Shown here in pieces: positions 16,766 to 25,376 of a DNA stretch of 41,079 nt. Positions within the stretch are counted from its first letter, which is position 1, and each line of letters opens with the position of its first letter. The stretch comes from Bacillus sp. 123MFChir2 (GTDB taxonomy: Bacteria; Bacillota; Bacilli; Bacillales; Bacillaceae_G): assembly GCF_000383235.1 (NCBI RefSeq), contig NZ_KB910963.1, forward strand, positions 1-41,079. Reading direction: 5' to 3'. The notes below the pieces were generated by a model. The model saw nothing but the letters and a program-made list of their open reading frames with translations. It did no database searches and was not told the origin of the DNA. Both the position numbers and the translations under genes were made by a program.

Positions 16766-18208
16766 TTGGATAAAAAGGCAATGTTAGATAAGAAAGCGAT
16801 GTACATAAATGGAGAGTGGATTCATTTGCATGAGCAAATTGAAATTAACAATCCTGCTACGCAATATGTGTTTGCTACTGTACCGAAAGGCGGAGTAACA
16901 GAGGCGAAGCAAGCGGTGGATGCGGCGCATGATGCATTTAAGACTTGGTCGAAGTTAACAGCAGCAGAGCGTGCGAACAAATTGAAAAAGTGGTTTGCAT
17001 TAATTGATGAGCATAAAGAAGAAATCGCGGCTATTATGACAAAGGAACAAGGAAAACCGTTTGCGGAAGCGCTTGGTGAAGTAAACTATGCAAATAGTTT
17101 TGTAGAATGGTATGCGGAAGAAGGTAAGCGTGTATATGGAGACATGATTCCAGCTTCTCATCCGAATAAGCGAATTCTTGTATCGAAGCAACCTGTTGGT
17201 GTCATAGCAGCAATTACGCCGTGGAACTTCCCGGCAGCGATGATTACAAGAAAAGTAGCACCTGCATTAGCAGCTGGTTGTACGGCAGTTGTGAAACCAG
17301 CAAGTCAAACGCCATTAACAGCATTAAAATTAGCTGAGCTAGCGCATGAAGCAGACATTCCTAAAGGTGTTTTAAATATTGTAACAGGAAGCGCGAAAGC
17401 AATTGCTGATACATGGATGAATGATGGACGTGTGAGAAAGGTATCATTCACGGGATCGACGGAAATTGGTAAAGAATTAATGCGCGGTGCTGCAGAAACA
17501 GTGAAAAAAGTTTCTCTAGAATTAGGTGGTCATGCACCGTTTATTGTGATGAATGATGCGGATTTAGATAAAGCTGTCGAAGCGGTAATCGGTTCGAAAT
17601 TCCGTAATGCTGGCCAAACGTGTATTTGTACGAATCGCGTGTTTGTTCAAGAAGATGTATATGAGAACTTCGTAGAGAAGTTCCAAAAAGCTGTCGGAGA
17701 ATTAAAAGTAGGTGACGGTTTTGCAGAAGGTACAACTGTCGGACCACTTATTGATCAATTTGCTGTTGAGAAGGTGCAAGAACATATAGAAGATGCCATT
17801 CAAAAAGGCGGAAAAGTACTGAACGGAGGCCAAAAGGTTGCAGAATTAGATGGTCACTTTGTTCAGCCAACTGTAATCGGCGAAGCGAATGATGAGATGT
17901 TATGTATGACAGAAGAAACATTTGGGCCACTTGCACCTGTTGCGAAATTTAAAACAGCTGAAGAAGTAATTGAGCGTGCTAATAACACACCATATGGCCT
18001 AGCAGCGTATGTCTTCACAACAAATATTAGTCAAGCATTCCAAATTAGTGAGGCATTAGAATACGGAATTATCGGTTTAAATGATGGTCTACCATCGGTT
18101 GCGCAGGCGCCATTTGGTGGATTTAAAGAAAGTGGTATCGGCCGTGAAGGTGGGTATTTTGGAATTGAAGAGTATTTAGAAATTAAATATATTTCATTAG
18201 GATTATAA
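16766..18208 (+). CDS. gabD: Succinate-semialdehyde dehydrogenase
   Basis: A 480-aa NAD(P)-dependent aldehyde dehydrogenase oxidising succinate semialdehyde from GabT to succinate. Family motifs: TPWNFPAAMITRK, FTGSTEIGKELM, the general base glutamate in SLELGGHAPF and the catalytic cysteine in RNAGQTCICTNR. It begins with TTG, strongly supported by AAGGAGG nine bases upstream; two later ATGs (residues 6 and 12) have weaker spacing. Last gene of the gab locus; an R1 remnant separates it from gabR. Confidence 0.95.
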   Translation: MDKKAMLDKKAMYINGEWIHLHEQIEINNPATQYVFATVPKGGVTEAKQAVDAAHDAFKTWSKLTAAERANKLKKWFALIDEHKEEIAAIMTKEQGKPFAEALGEVNYANSFVEWYAEEGKRVYGDMIPASHPNKRILVSKQPVGVIAAITPWNFPAAMITRKVAPALAAGCTAVVKPASQTPLTALKLAELAHEADIPKGVLNIVTGSAKAIADTWMNDGRVRKVSFTGSTEIGKELMRGAAETVKKVSLELGGHAPFIVMNDADLDKAVEAVIGSKFRNAGQTCICTNRVFVQEDVYENFVEKFQKAVGELKVGDGFAEGTTVGPLIDQFAVEKVQEHIEDAIQKGGKVLNGGQKVAELDGHFVQPTVIGEANDEMLCMTEETFGPLAPVAKFKTAEEVIERANNTPYGLAAYVFTTNISQAFQISEALEYGIIGLNDGLPSVAQAPFGGFKESGIGREGGYFGIEEYLEIKYISLGL

Positions 18209-18209
18209 A

Positions 18210-18345
18210 GTGAAACTGGGGGTATCCCCACTGACGGTTAGTTGAACCAATCGGGCATTTAAAACGCAGAACAATGTCGAGGCGTCTTTATTTCGTGTCG
18301 AAGGGCCGATATATCGAAAAAGTCGCCGATATATCAGTGAACATA
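18210..18345. repeat. R3 repeat-like intergenic element
   Basis: Begins with the hairpin TGGGGGTATCCCCA and contains GACGGTTAGTTGAACC and two direct copies of GCCGATATATC 21 nt apart. I recall the opening block as frequent behind genes in B. cereus genomes; only one copy is in this window. Confidence 0.45.
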
Positions 18346-18347
18346 TA

Positions 18348-18401
18348 AGAAGGGAGCAGAATCAAAAGACATCTATATCTCTTTTGATTCTGCTCCCTTC
18401 T
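18348..18401. terminator. Bidirectional terminator between gabD and the aminopeptidase
   Basis: A 22-bp perfect stem (starts AGAAGGGAGCAGAATC) around a 10-nt loop, placed between two convergent genes. Confidence 0.92.
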
Positions 18402-18410
18402 TTATTTTTA

Positions 18411-19640
18411 TTAAAGAGCCCAATTCCCTTTACGGAAAATTGGCTCATGAGTACCATCTGCTGTAATACCATCAATATCTAGTTCGCCGGAGCCAATCAT
18501 AAAGTCTACGTGTGTAATACTAGAGTTTGCACCGTTTTCTGCAAGTTCTTCTTTTGACATTGTTTTACCGCCGTCTAAGTTAAAGGCATAGGCATTACCG
18601 ATTGCTAAATGGCAAGATGCATTTTCGTCAAATAGTGTATTGTAGAACAAAATGTTTGTATTTGAAATAGGTGAATCATGCGGTACTAATGCAACTTCTC
18701 CTAAGAAGTGAGAACCTTCATCTGTTTCGACTAAGTGTTTTAATGTTTCTTCGCCAACTTCAGCTTTAGCGTCTACAATGCGCCCATTTTCAAATGTAAG
18801 TGTGAATTTATCAATCACATTTCCGGCATAAACTAATGGCTTTTTACTTGTTACATAGCCATTTACGCCTGTTTTTAAAGGCATTGTAAATACTTCTTCA
18901 GTTGGAATGTTTGCCATGAATGGTACATTCTTTTCGTTAACGCTGCCAGCACCAACCCATAAATGCTTTTCAGGAAGCTCGATTGTTAAATCTGTGCCTG
19001 GTCCTTTGTAGGATAGCGCTTTGTAATGTTTATCGTTTAAATAGTGTACTTTCGTATGTAAGTTATCGTTATGTTCGTTCCATGCTTCAACAGGGTTTTC
19101 TAAATTCGCACGAGTAGCTTGGAAAATCGCATCCCATAATTTTGCTACTTGCTCTTCTTTCGGTACATCTGGGAATACTTTTGCTGCCCATTCTACTGTT
19201 GGAACAGAAATTACACACCAGCTTACTTTATCAGCTTGCATATATTCGCGAACTTTTTTCATTGCTTCCCCAGCTGCTCGGTTTGCGCTTGCAATACGTT
19301 TTGGATCTACACCTTTTAATAAATCAGGATTTTCGGCGTAAATAGACATAAATGCTGCGCCTTCTTCTGCTAGTTCTTCACGTGCGCGTGCTTTCCAAGC
19401 AGGGAATTCAGCAAACGCTTCTTCTGGTGCTAAATCAAATTTTAAGCGTGATAATTGCTCATCTACAAAGTCAACGTATACATGCTTTGCTCCGGATTCA
19501 TAAGCTTTTTTTGTAACAAGACGAACGAACGGGGCAGCTTCAATTGGTGCACCAATACTTAACGTTTGTCCCGGTTGAATATTAACTCCGATATTTACTG
19601 CTAGTGAAGCATATTTTTCTAACGTTTGCTCAAATGACAT
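18411..19640 (-). CDS. Aminopeptidase, family M29 (AmpS/PepS/aminopeptidase II)
   Basis: A 409-aa cytoplasmic metallopeptidase that removes N-terminal residues from peptides. It begins FEQTLEKYASLAVNIGVNIQPGQ, as M29 enzymes do, and the metal-ligand region is visible in EVALVPHDSPIS, CHLAIGNAY and THVDFMIGSGELDIDG, with the expected length. AAAGGAG precedes the ATG by seven bases. It is monocistronic, convergent with gabD across a bidirectional terminator. Confidence 0.93.
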   Translation of the reverse strand: MSFEQTLEKYASLAVNIGVNIQPGQTLSIGAPIEAAPFVRLVTKKAYESGAKHVYVDFVDEQLSRLKFDLAPEEAFAEFPAWKARAREELAEEGAAFMSIYAENPDLLKGVDPKRIASANRAAGEAMKKVREYMQADKVSWCVISVPTVEWAAKVFPDVPKEEQVAKLWDAIFQATRANLENPVEAWNEHNDNLHTKVHYLNDKHYKALSYKGPGTDLTIELPEKHLWVGAGSVNEKNVPFMANIPTEEVFTMPLKTGVNGYVTSKKPLVYAGNVIDKFTLTFENGRIVDAKAEVGEETLKHLVETDEGSHFLGEVALVPHDSPISNTNILFYNTLFDENASCHLAIGNAYAFNLDGGKTMSKEELAENGANSSITHVDFMIGSGELDIDGITADGTHEPIFRKGNWAL

Positions 19641-19701
19641 ATGTATTCTCCTTTGTTTAAATATTTCTTATATCTATAATACAGGAAAATTCTGAATTTA
19701 T

Positions 19702-19734
19702 AAACAGACCCCGATTACTATCGGGGTCTGTTTT
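19702..19734. terminator. Terminator of the first deacetylase lipoprotein gene
   Basis: CAGACCCCGAT pairs perfectly with ATCGGGGTCTG around TACT. It has T-rich flanks on both strands and lies at the 3' end of the minus-strand deacetylase gene. Confidence 0.85.
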
Positions 19735-19735
19735 C

Positions 19736-20827
19736 TTATTTAATTGCTAAACTAAACTGTTCTACAGTCGTGTTGTTATGAATGCGGACACGTTTCATGC
19801 GTAATAACTCATCTGCTTCACCTTTTGTAATGAATTGTCCAGGTTTCGTTGTTGTCGCAAATTGATAATACTTTTTCGTTTCGGCAACAACTTGGTCATT
19901 TACATGGCCAAATGGATAAGCAATCGCAATAACAGGTTTTCCAGTAACTTTTTCCAGTTTCTCCTTCGAACCTTTTAGCTCAGCTTCATAGTTTGTGGTT
20001 TTTGGTAAATCTGCATGTGTTGCTGTATGAGATTGAACAGAGAATATGCCGGAGTTTACCATTTCTTTTATATCAGCTGTAGATAGAGAACCTTCTGTAT
20101 CGATAGAATCAGTAATCATATACTCCGTTGCAGTTGGTTTAAATTTGTCATCTTTCAGCTTTTGTAAAATATGAAACGCATTTAGATTATTTTTCATCCC
20201 ATCATCAAATGTAACGAAAATTGGCTTGTTCACTTTGTTAATGTCGTTCCAACGTTCAAAAGTTAGAAGTGTATAGCCGTTATCTTTTAAATACTTCATT
20301 TGCGCTTCAAAGTTGGCGGGGGAGACAAATAGGTCTTTAATACCGTCGCCTTCTTTATAATCATCGATCGCATGATACATGAGAATCGGTACATGCTGTT
20401 GAAACACAATTGCTGATTTTGTAAGTGGAATCGTTTTTCCGTCTTCTTTTACACCACTTGCTTCAATTTGATATTCCCCGTGCTTACCTTCAAACTCTTT
20501 CAGATCAAACGGTAAAGAAAAATGATTTTCTTTTTCTTTAGAAGAAAATGTTTTTATACTTTCTTTTCCATCAGCGGTGCGCCAAATTTTATATTGCACT
20601 TCTAGCAGGGGATCTTTTACATCTTTTGTATAGATAACAGTATTTGTTGATTCATGTGTAAGTGGATTCCACGAAATGGATCCTTGCGGCTGTACTTTCT
20701 CTTCTGTTTTCTTAGCTGTCTGCTGTTTAGAGGCTGTCGCTTCTTTTTTCGGTTCTGTTTGCGTCGAATTACTACAACCAGCGATGAACATAGTAGAGAG
20801 TAGTATAGTAGAAATATATTTTTTCAT
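19736..20827 (-). CDS. Polysaccharide deacetylase lipoprotein (first of a tandem pair)
   Basis: A 363-aa lipoprotein: signal peptide with lipobox FIAGC (Cys18), a Thr/Lys/Glu-rich linker, a beta-domain (about 50-145, LLEVQYKIWRTADGKES...) resembling the GBS Bsp-like repeat, and a NodB deacetylase domain from VPILMYHAID. The catalytic aspartate pair (FVTFDDG) and metal histidines (QSHTATH) are present, so it should be active on cell-wall polysaccharide outside the membrane. It matches what I recall of B. anthracis BA0330, linked to salt stress and envelope stability. Confidence 0.88.
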   Translation of the reverse strand: MKKYISTILLSTMFIAGCSNSTQTEPKKEATASKQQTAKKTEEKVQPQGSISWNPLTHESTNTVIYTKDVKDPLLEVQYKIWRTADGKESIKTFSSKEKENHFSLPFDLKEFEGKHGEYQIEASGVKEDGKTIPLTKSAIVFQQHVPILMYHAIDDYKEGDGIKDLFVSPANFEAQMKYLKDNGYTLLTFERWNDINKVNKPIFVTFDDGMKNNLNAFHILQKLKDDKFKPTATEYMITDSIDTEGSLSTADIKEMVNSGIFSVQSHTATHADLPKTTNYEAELKGSKEKLEKVTGKPVIAIAYPFGHVNDQVVAETKKYYQFATTTKPGQFITKGEADELLRMKRVRIHNNTTVEQFSLAIK

Positions 20828-20910
20828 AGTATAAGCATCCTTTAATCAAAGTATAAGAAGAGGCTGCTTTGTTCATAAAAACAGCCTTACAATATATAAA
20901 TTCATTTTTC

Positions 20911-21140
20911 CACATATAAGTCGTTGTTATGCGGTAGGAACTTGTATTTATATGAATACAAGTTGACTTTCCAATACAAAGGTCGCCGCCATGCCAAACA
21001 AAAAGTAATCTGATACTTTCTTCTTCTCTTTGTTTGAACATCGCATGTGGCAGAAAAAGGCCCTGACTGCTTCTACGCATGGCCAGTTGCTCTCGCCCAG
21101 CTAAAAGGAAGAGGGTTTTATGTAAGGTTTCTAAGTTGAA
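20911..21140 (-). repeat. R1 repeat copy e (bcr1-like, reverse orientation)
   Basis: Read on the minus strand it carries ACATAAAACCCTC, GAGAGCAACTGGCCATGCG, GCAGTCAGGGCC and TTTTCTGCCACATG, then a GGCATGGCGGCGACC tail. It ends in a palindromic junction, AACTTGTATT/AATACAAGTT (20939-20964), followed by a short extra R1 tail. The whole gap between the two deacetylase genes is filled by it. Confidence 0.75.
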
Positions 21141-21151
21141 TGTATATATCG

Positions 21152-22273
21152 TTAATTGCGCTCTCTTACCAATGCTTTAAATTCGCCCATTGTTGTTTTA
21201 GGTCCGACAAAATGGCGTTTAATTAAATATTGCTCGTTCGGTAAACCTTTTGTCAGATGATTGCCATGATCTGTTGTTACGGCAAATTCGTAATATTTTT
21301 TTGTTTCTGCAACAGCTTGATCGTTATAAGAACCTACTGGATACGCAAGAGCAATGATCTTCTGACCAGTAAGACTTTGGATTTTCTCTTTTGAAACTCG
21401 TAACTCTTCATCATAATTGTTTGAAAAAGCCATCATCGCATGAGTAGATGTGTGCGATTGGATAGAGAAAATACCGGAATTCGCCATCTCTTTAATTTCA
21501 TCTTTTGAAAGACGATTTTGTGCATCGATGTCATTGGCAACGATAAACTCTGTCGCTGCTGGTTGGAATTTATCATCCTTTAAACCTTGTAAAATTCTAA
21601 GGGCATTCATATTATTTTTGCGCCCGTCATCTAGCGTAATAAAGACAGGTTTATTAACACGATTGATATCACCCCAACGTTCAAAAGTCAGCAATGTATA
21701 CCCGTTATCTTTTAAGTATTTCATATGTGATTCAAACTGTTCTGGCGGTACATACAACCCTAACTCACCGTCACCTGGTCCAGAGTATTTTTCAATTGCA
21801 TGATACATTAGAATTGGTACAGATTGTTGGAATGTAATTGTAGATTTCGCAAGAGGTACTTGTGTGCCATCTTCTTTTAATCCTGTTGTTTCAATTTGAT
21901 ATTCTCCGCGTTTCAAATTGAAAGATTTTAAGTGGAATGGGAAAGCAAAGTTATGTTCTTTTTCCTTTGAGGAAAATGTTTGTTTGCTTTCAGGGCCATC
22001 AGCAGTGCGCCAAACGTGGTATTGTACTTCTGTAAACGCATCCTTTAAATTGTTCATATAGAGCACAGTGTTTTTTGCATCAGGTGCAAAGGGCTCCCAT
22101 GTTACATTCCCTTGTGTTAAAGGAACGGCTACTGTTTTCGCTTCCGCTTTTTTCGTCTCTTTTTGCTTCTCGGTAGCTGCCTCTTTTTTTTGTTTATCAC
22201 TAGTTACACTAGTGTTGCAGCCTACGAGAATAGTAGAAGAAAGTAAAGCCAATAGTGCGTATTTCTTCATCAT
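21152..22273 (-). CDS. Polysaccharide deacetylase lipoprotein (second of a tandem pair)
   Basis: About 373 aa from the ATG six bases after AAGG; one further ATG follows immediately, and a longer frame upstream is unlikely since the signal peptide begins here. Lipobox LVGC, Lys/Glu-rich linker, Bsp-like domain and NodB domain (VPILMYHAIE, ITLDDG, QSHTSTH) match the neighbouring gene along the full length, so the two are paralogues. The first motif reads TLDDG instead of TFDDG; catalytic residues are kept. It matches what I recall of BA0331, implicated in cell shape. Confidence 0.88.
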   Translation of the reverse strand: MMKKYALLALLSSTILVGCNTSVTSDKQKKEAATEKQKETKKAEAKTVAVPLTQGNVTWEPFAPDAKNTVLYMNNLKDAFTEVQYHVWRTADGPESKQTFSSKEKEHNFAFPFHLKSFNLKRGEYQIETTGLKEDGTQVPLAKSTITFQQSVPILMYHAIEKYSGPGDGELGLYVPPEQFESHMKYLKDNGYTLLTFERWGDINRVNKPVFITLDDGRKNNMNALRILQGLKDDKFQPAATEFIVANDIDAQNRLSKDEIKEMANSGIFSIQSHTSTHAMMAFSNNYDEELRVSKEKIQSLTGQKIIALAYPVGSYNDQAVAETKKYYEFAVTTDHGNHLTKGLPNEQYLIKRHFVGPKTTMGEFKALVRERN

Positions 22274-22406
22274 ATCCATCCTTCTATTGTGTATTATATC
22301 CTTGTTAATCATATCACTCTCGAATGAAGAGGGGAATATCCTTTTTTGGTTAATTACGGCAAGGATACTGAATTTTTGTGATTTATTAGGCGGATGTTTT
22401 TATATC

Positions 22407-22500
22407 AGTTAAAAAATAACATAAAAGCTTCTTTCTGTTTAAGGGGGCAGCTGCTCTACATAGCAGTAACTATATGTAGAAAAAATGAAAACAAAGTTTC
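22407..22500 (+). repeat. Degenerate R1-like fragment
   Basis: GTTAAAAAATAACATAAAAGC, a T-rich block, GGGGCAGCTG and later AAACAAAG echo the R1 order with heavy decay. Weak. Confidence 0.3.
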
Positions 22501-22565
22501 TCTGTTTGCCATCCCGTTAATTACATAAGAAGATCAGCAAACGTCATTGTTATGAATTTGGAGTT

Positions 22566-22805
22566 TTATTCATATATTGCATACAATATAAACCCAATAT
22601 AGTAACTTAAATTAAACATTGTAAGTATAACGTGTTGATAAGTCTTACTAGCCCCAGCTGCAAATATAGCCCCTGCAAGCGGTGCAAATATCCCGATTTT
22701 CCAAAAAATATTTGCTGAGCCACCTATTTCTAATGTAACTTCATTCCATACAGTTAGAAGAGCGAAAGGTACACATGATAGAGATAATATAACCCATTTG
22801 TTCAA
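22566..22805 (-). CDS. Small hydrophobic membrane protein, unknown function
   Basis: From the TTG following AGAGGTGG this is 79 aa (begins MNKWVILSLSCVPFALL); a GTG nine codons earlier would place the ribosome site inside the gene. Three hydrophobic segments (about 4-18, 25-43, 53-75) predict a membrane protein with little outside it. I recognise no family. It is alone between a decayed R1 fragment and a hairpin-rich gap. Confidence 0.6.
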   Translation of the reverse strand: MNKWVILSLSCVPFALLTVWNEVTLEIGGSANIFWKIGIFAPLAGAIFAAGASKTYQHVILTMFNLSYYIGFILYAIYE

Positions 22806-23034
22806 AGTGCCACCTCTTTTCAATTTTTTCACATAAATAGAATGTTAGTTATATCTATAAAGTTATTATATATACCAAAGATTTGTTTGGGGAATTTTTC
22901 TAGACAAATGCTGATCGGTTCTATTGCAAAGTTTTATCACAAAAGAACATCGCAGCGTTGTCATTATTATTTTAAACAAGTAAACGAGGAGTCCATGAGA
23001 GGGGAAATTCTTCGTTCTGTTCGCCCATAGTAAA

Positions 23035-23074
23035 GAACTCCACGGTTTGCGCTATGCGCGATACCGTGGAGTTC
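23035..23074. other. Hairpin in gene-poor gap
   Basis: GAACTCCACGGT pairs with ACCGTGGAGTTC around TTGCGCTATGCGCGAT, itself able to fold. Followed on the plus strand by an A-run, so on the minus strand it looks like a terminator approached from the right. Confidence 0.6.
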
Positions 23075-23212
23075 AAAAAGTTAAAACACAAGTTTTAATG
23101 ACGGCCATCATACAAAACTTAAAAAATGGACCAAACTTCGCTCACTTAAGCGAGTTGGTTTACATCTAACACATCAAATTATAGAAAAAACTACTTTATA
23201 AAACAAATACAA

Positions 23213-23252
23213 ATCAACGAAAGTGCCAAAAAAATTTGGCATTTTCGTTGAT
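23213..23252. terminator. Hairpin, likely terminator
   Basis: ATCAACGAAAGTGCCAAA pairs with TTTGGCATTTTCGTTGAT around a few A, one mismatch allowed, with a T-run (CTTTTTT) ten bases downstream on the plus strand. Confidence 0.6.
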
Positions 23253-23271
23253 ATAATCTTTTTTAACAAAG

Positions 23272-23298
23272 TGAGACCAAATGTTCATCTGGTCTCTT
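23272..23298 (-). terminator. Terminator of the sigma/anti-sigma operon
   Basis: GAGACCA pairs with TGGTCTC around AATGTTCATC, immediately behind the anti-sigma gene. The T-run on the minus strand is poor. Confidence 0.55.
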
Positions 23299-23303
23299 GC
23301 TTA

Positions 23304-24215
23304 TTATTTCTTTGGTTTAATATAAGGAACGATTTGTGCAGTAGCCCCTACAGAAGCACCACGAATGAAACCTTGATTTTCTAAGGATTTAAAATTTTGT
23401 GTTTGACCAGTCAACATTACTCCTAAAATTTTTACCTCATCGAACTGTTTATTTTTATTTGATTTTAAAAACTTCTGGATTGTTTCGTCACTACTATCTG
23501 TATCATATTTTTTTAATGCATCAATAAAGCTATCGTATGCCTTTTTCGGTGAATCAGATGGATTGAATCCATAAACAGGCATACCCATAGGGCCTTTGCT
23601 TTCATCTACAATTTTTGATGTCATATACAACCATACGATGTTTAAATTATCGGGAATTTTTGCTTGGATTTCTTGTAATGTATAAGGCTGATCGAAAGAA
23701 ATTGCAACTTCCGCAACGTGATTTTCCATTTGTGAAATTTCACCTAGTTCATTTTGTACACCATCATAGTACTTTTTAATAGATGGATGATAAAATGTCG
23801 CAACTTTCTTCTTTGTTTGTTTATCATACTCGTAGAACTCTGTATCAGACCAATAAAATCCTGGTATTAACTCGTTGTGATCGATATTAACGCGAAGCCA
23901 ATCATACGAACTTGTAAGTGTGCTCCATTGTACTAAATAACCATTAATATTTTTAGAACGATTCGTTACAATGTTACCACCAAACATGGAGGAGTTACTT
24001 GTAACTTGAGAGTTGATTTTGACATTAGGTTCGGCAATTTCATTATGTAAAAAGAGTTGTTTGTGAAGTCTTGTAGAACTTTTCGCCGCAAAGTAATTTC
24101 CAGTTTTATAAAAGATTAGTAATAGAATAGGCACAACAATAATTGAAGTAATGATGATTTTTAGTAATTGTTTTCGTTTAGCTTTTTTTAAAGCATCTTT
24201 TAACGAAGTGTCCAT
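23304..24215 (-). CDS. Membrane anti-sigma factor (Sigma_reg N/C type)
   Basis: A 303-aa protein with a short basic cytoplasmic N-terminus (DALKKAKRKQLLK), one membrane helix (about 20-40, IIITSIIVVPILLLIF) and a long external domain. This is the plan of the sigma-factor-regulator N/C family that pairs with ECF sigma factors in Bacillus. Its start overlaps the sigma stop (TAATG), so the two are translated together. It would hold the sigma factor at the membrane until an envelope signal is received; the signal is unknown. Confidence 0.8.
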   Translation of the reverse strand: MDTSLKDALKKAKRKQLLKIIITSIIVVPILLLIFYKTGNYFAAKSSTRLHKQLFLHNEIAEPNVKINSQVTSNSSMFGGNIVTNRSKNINGYLVQWSTLTSSYDWLRVNIDHNELIPGFYWSDTEFYEYDKQTKKKVATFYHPSIKKYYDGVQNELGEISQMENHVAEVAISFDQPYTLQEIQAKIPDNLNIVWLYMTSKIVDESKGPMGMPVYGFNPSDSPKKAYDSFIDALKKYDTDSSDETIQKFLKSNKNKQFDEVKILGVMLTGQTQNFKSLENQGFIRGASVGATAQIVPYIKPKK

Positions 24216-24709
24216 TAATGTTTTCCTCCTATTTTTGAGTGAATAGATTTACGGGCACGATATAATTTTTGCTTTATACTGTTTACTTTAACGTCCAAAA
24301 TAATTGCAATTTCTTCATATGAAAAATCATAGTAATACTTTAAAAAGAAAGCTTCTTTGTAGTCTTTTTTGATGTCTTTTAATAAATAGAAAATCTCATC
24401 TTTATTTAAAATGGCGTCAAATTCGCTGTCTGTATATTGGAGCTTTACATAAATTTCTTCGGTTAAGTAGATGTTCTGCTGCTCCTTTTTTCTTTTTGAG
24501 TCAATATATTCATTGAGTGCGACTCTAAAAAACCACGGACGTATATTGCTCACTGTTAGATCATCTAACAGTGTATATACTTTGTAAAAAGTGTTTTGAA
24601 TTATATCTTCAGCATCTTCTTTTTTGGCTCCTTTCGCTAGTAATAGATTGAACACTTCCTCTCCTAAACTGATAAGGTAGGAGGCGAGTATATCTTCTTT
24701 TTTCATCAT
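24215..24709 (-). CDS. ECF RNA polymerase sigma factor
   Basis: A 164-aa two-domain sigma factor: region 2 (about 10-75; EDAEDIIQNTFYKVYTLLDDL, then IRPWFFRVALNEYIDSKRKK) and region 4 helix-turn-helix (about 105-160; FSYEEIAIILDVKVNSIKQKLYRARK). GGGAGG lies just upstream; the second of two adjacent ATGs (24706) has the better spacing. It is followed by its likely anti-sigma factor. Target promoters cannot be told from the window, though autoregulation is usual. Confidence 0.92.
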   Translation of the reverse strand: MMKKEDILASYLISLGEEVFNLLLAKGAKKEDAEDIIQNTFYKVYTLLDDLTVSNIRPWFFRVALNEYIDSKRKKEQQNIYLTEEIYVKLQYTDSEFDAILNKDEIFYLLKDIKKDYKEAFFLKYYYDFSYEEIAIILDVKVNSIKQKLYRARKSIHSKIGGKH

Positions 24710-24769
24710 TTGTCCTCCCTATACTTATACAACGAATAAGAGATAATAAATGTATACACTTAAATGAAT

Positions 24770-24975
24770 CAATTATATTGAAAAATCGACATAAAAACCC
24801 TCTTTCTTTTTTTATGCGAGGATGAGAGCACCTGGCCGTGCATAGAAACGGTCAGGGACTTTTTCTGCCACGTGCGACGTTTAAAACAAAAAGGAGAAGG
24901 CAAGTAGTGGTCATGGTGTATTTTGCATGGCAGCAATGCAGCAACCAGGGGAGATCTTGTAATTCTGAAAAAGAG
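24770..24975 (+). repeat. R1 repeat copy f (bcr1-like)
   Basis: TTGAAAAATCGACATAAAAACC, GAGAGCACCTGGCCGTGC, GAAACGGTCAGGGAC, TTTTTCTGCCACGTGC, GTTTAAAACAAAAAGG and the GGTCATGGTGTATTTTGCATG tail are all present. It shares the AAACGGTCAGGGAC variant with copy g, which suggests the two are recent relatives. Confidence 0.85.
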
Positions 24976-25070
24976 AAACAAGCAACAATAAAAAAGTAAA
25001 TATATTATTATGTTGCTTCTAATATGAAAAAACATTATTATCTTTAACTAAAAGTAAAGGGAATGTTGTT

Positions 25071-25361
25071 ATGAATTCTATATATGATTCAAAATATCAT
25101 TTGCATTTAGGTTATTACGAACAAGGATATGATTTTGAAGCAATTGCATATAAAAAAAATCAAACGAATACTTGGGACGTATTTTTTGATTTTGAAAGTT
25201 ACAATTTAAAAATTCCTAAAAAGTATAAAGAGCAATATTATGAAAAATATGGCGTTAAAATTTTTTCACTTCATACAAATGATTTAGATTATGAATTAGG
25301 TTCAATTGAATTTAAAAAATGGTTAATACAACAAAAAATTATAGAAGTTAATAATTTTTAA
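25071..25361 (+). CDS. 96-aa A+T-rich orphan protein
   Basis: A soluble acidic and aromatic-rich protein (many Tyr, Phe, Asp, Lys; begins MNSIYDSKYHLHLGYY, ends QQKIIEVNNF) with no signal peptide. AAAGGGA lies nine bases before the ATG. I do not recognise the family; small Tyr/Asp-rich proteins of this type include contact-toxin immunity proteins, but that is only a guess. It is bracketed by two same-orientation R1 repeats and is visibly richer in A+T than its neighbours, as expected for acquired DNA. Confidence 0.6.
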   Translation: MNSIYDSKYHLHLGYYEQGYDFEAIAYKKNQTNTWDVFFDFESYNLKIPKKYKEQYYEKYGVKIFSLHTNDLDYELGSIEFKKWLIQQKIIEVNNF

Positions 25362-25376
25362 TAGAAATCACTTATC

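Noticed and set aside
24769-25035. An 88-codon minus-strand frame
   Set aside because: It lies within R1 copy f and adjoining sequence; the repeat explains it.
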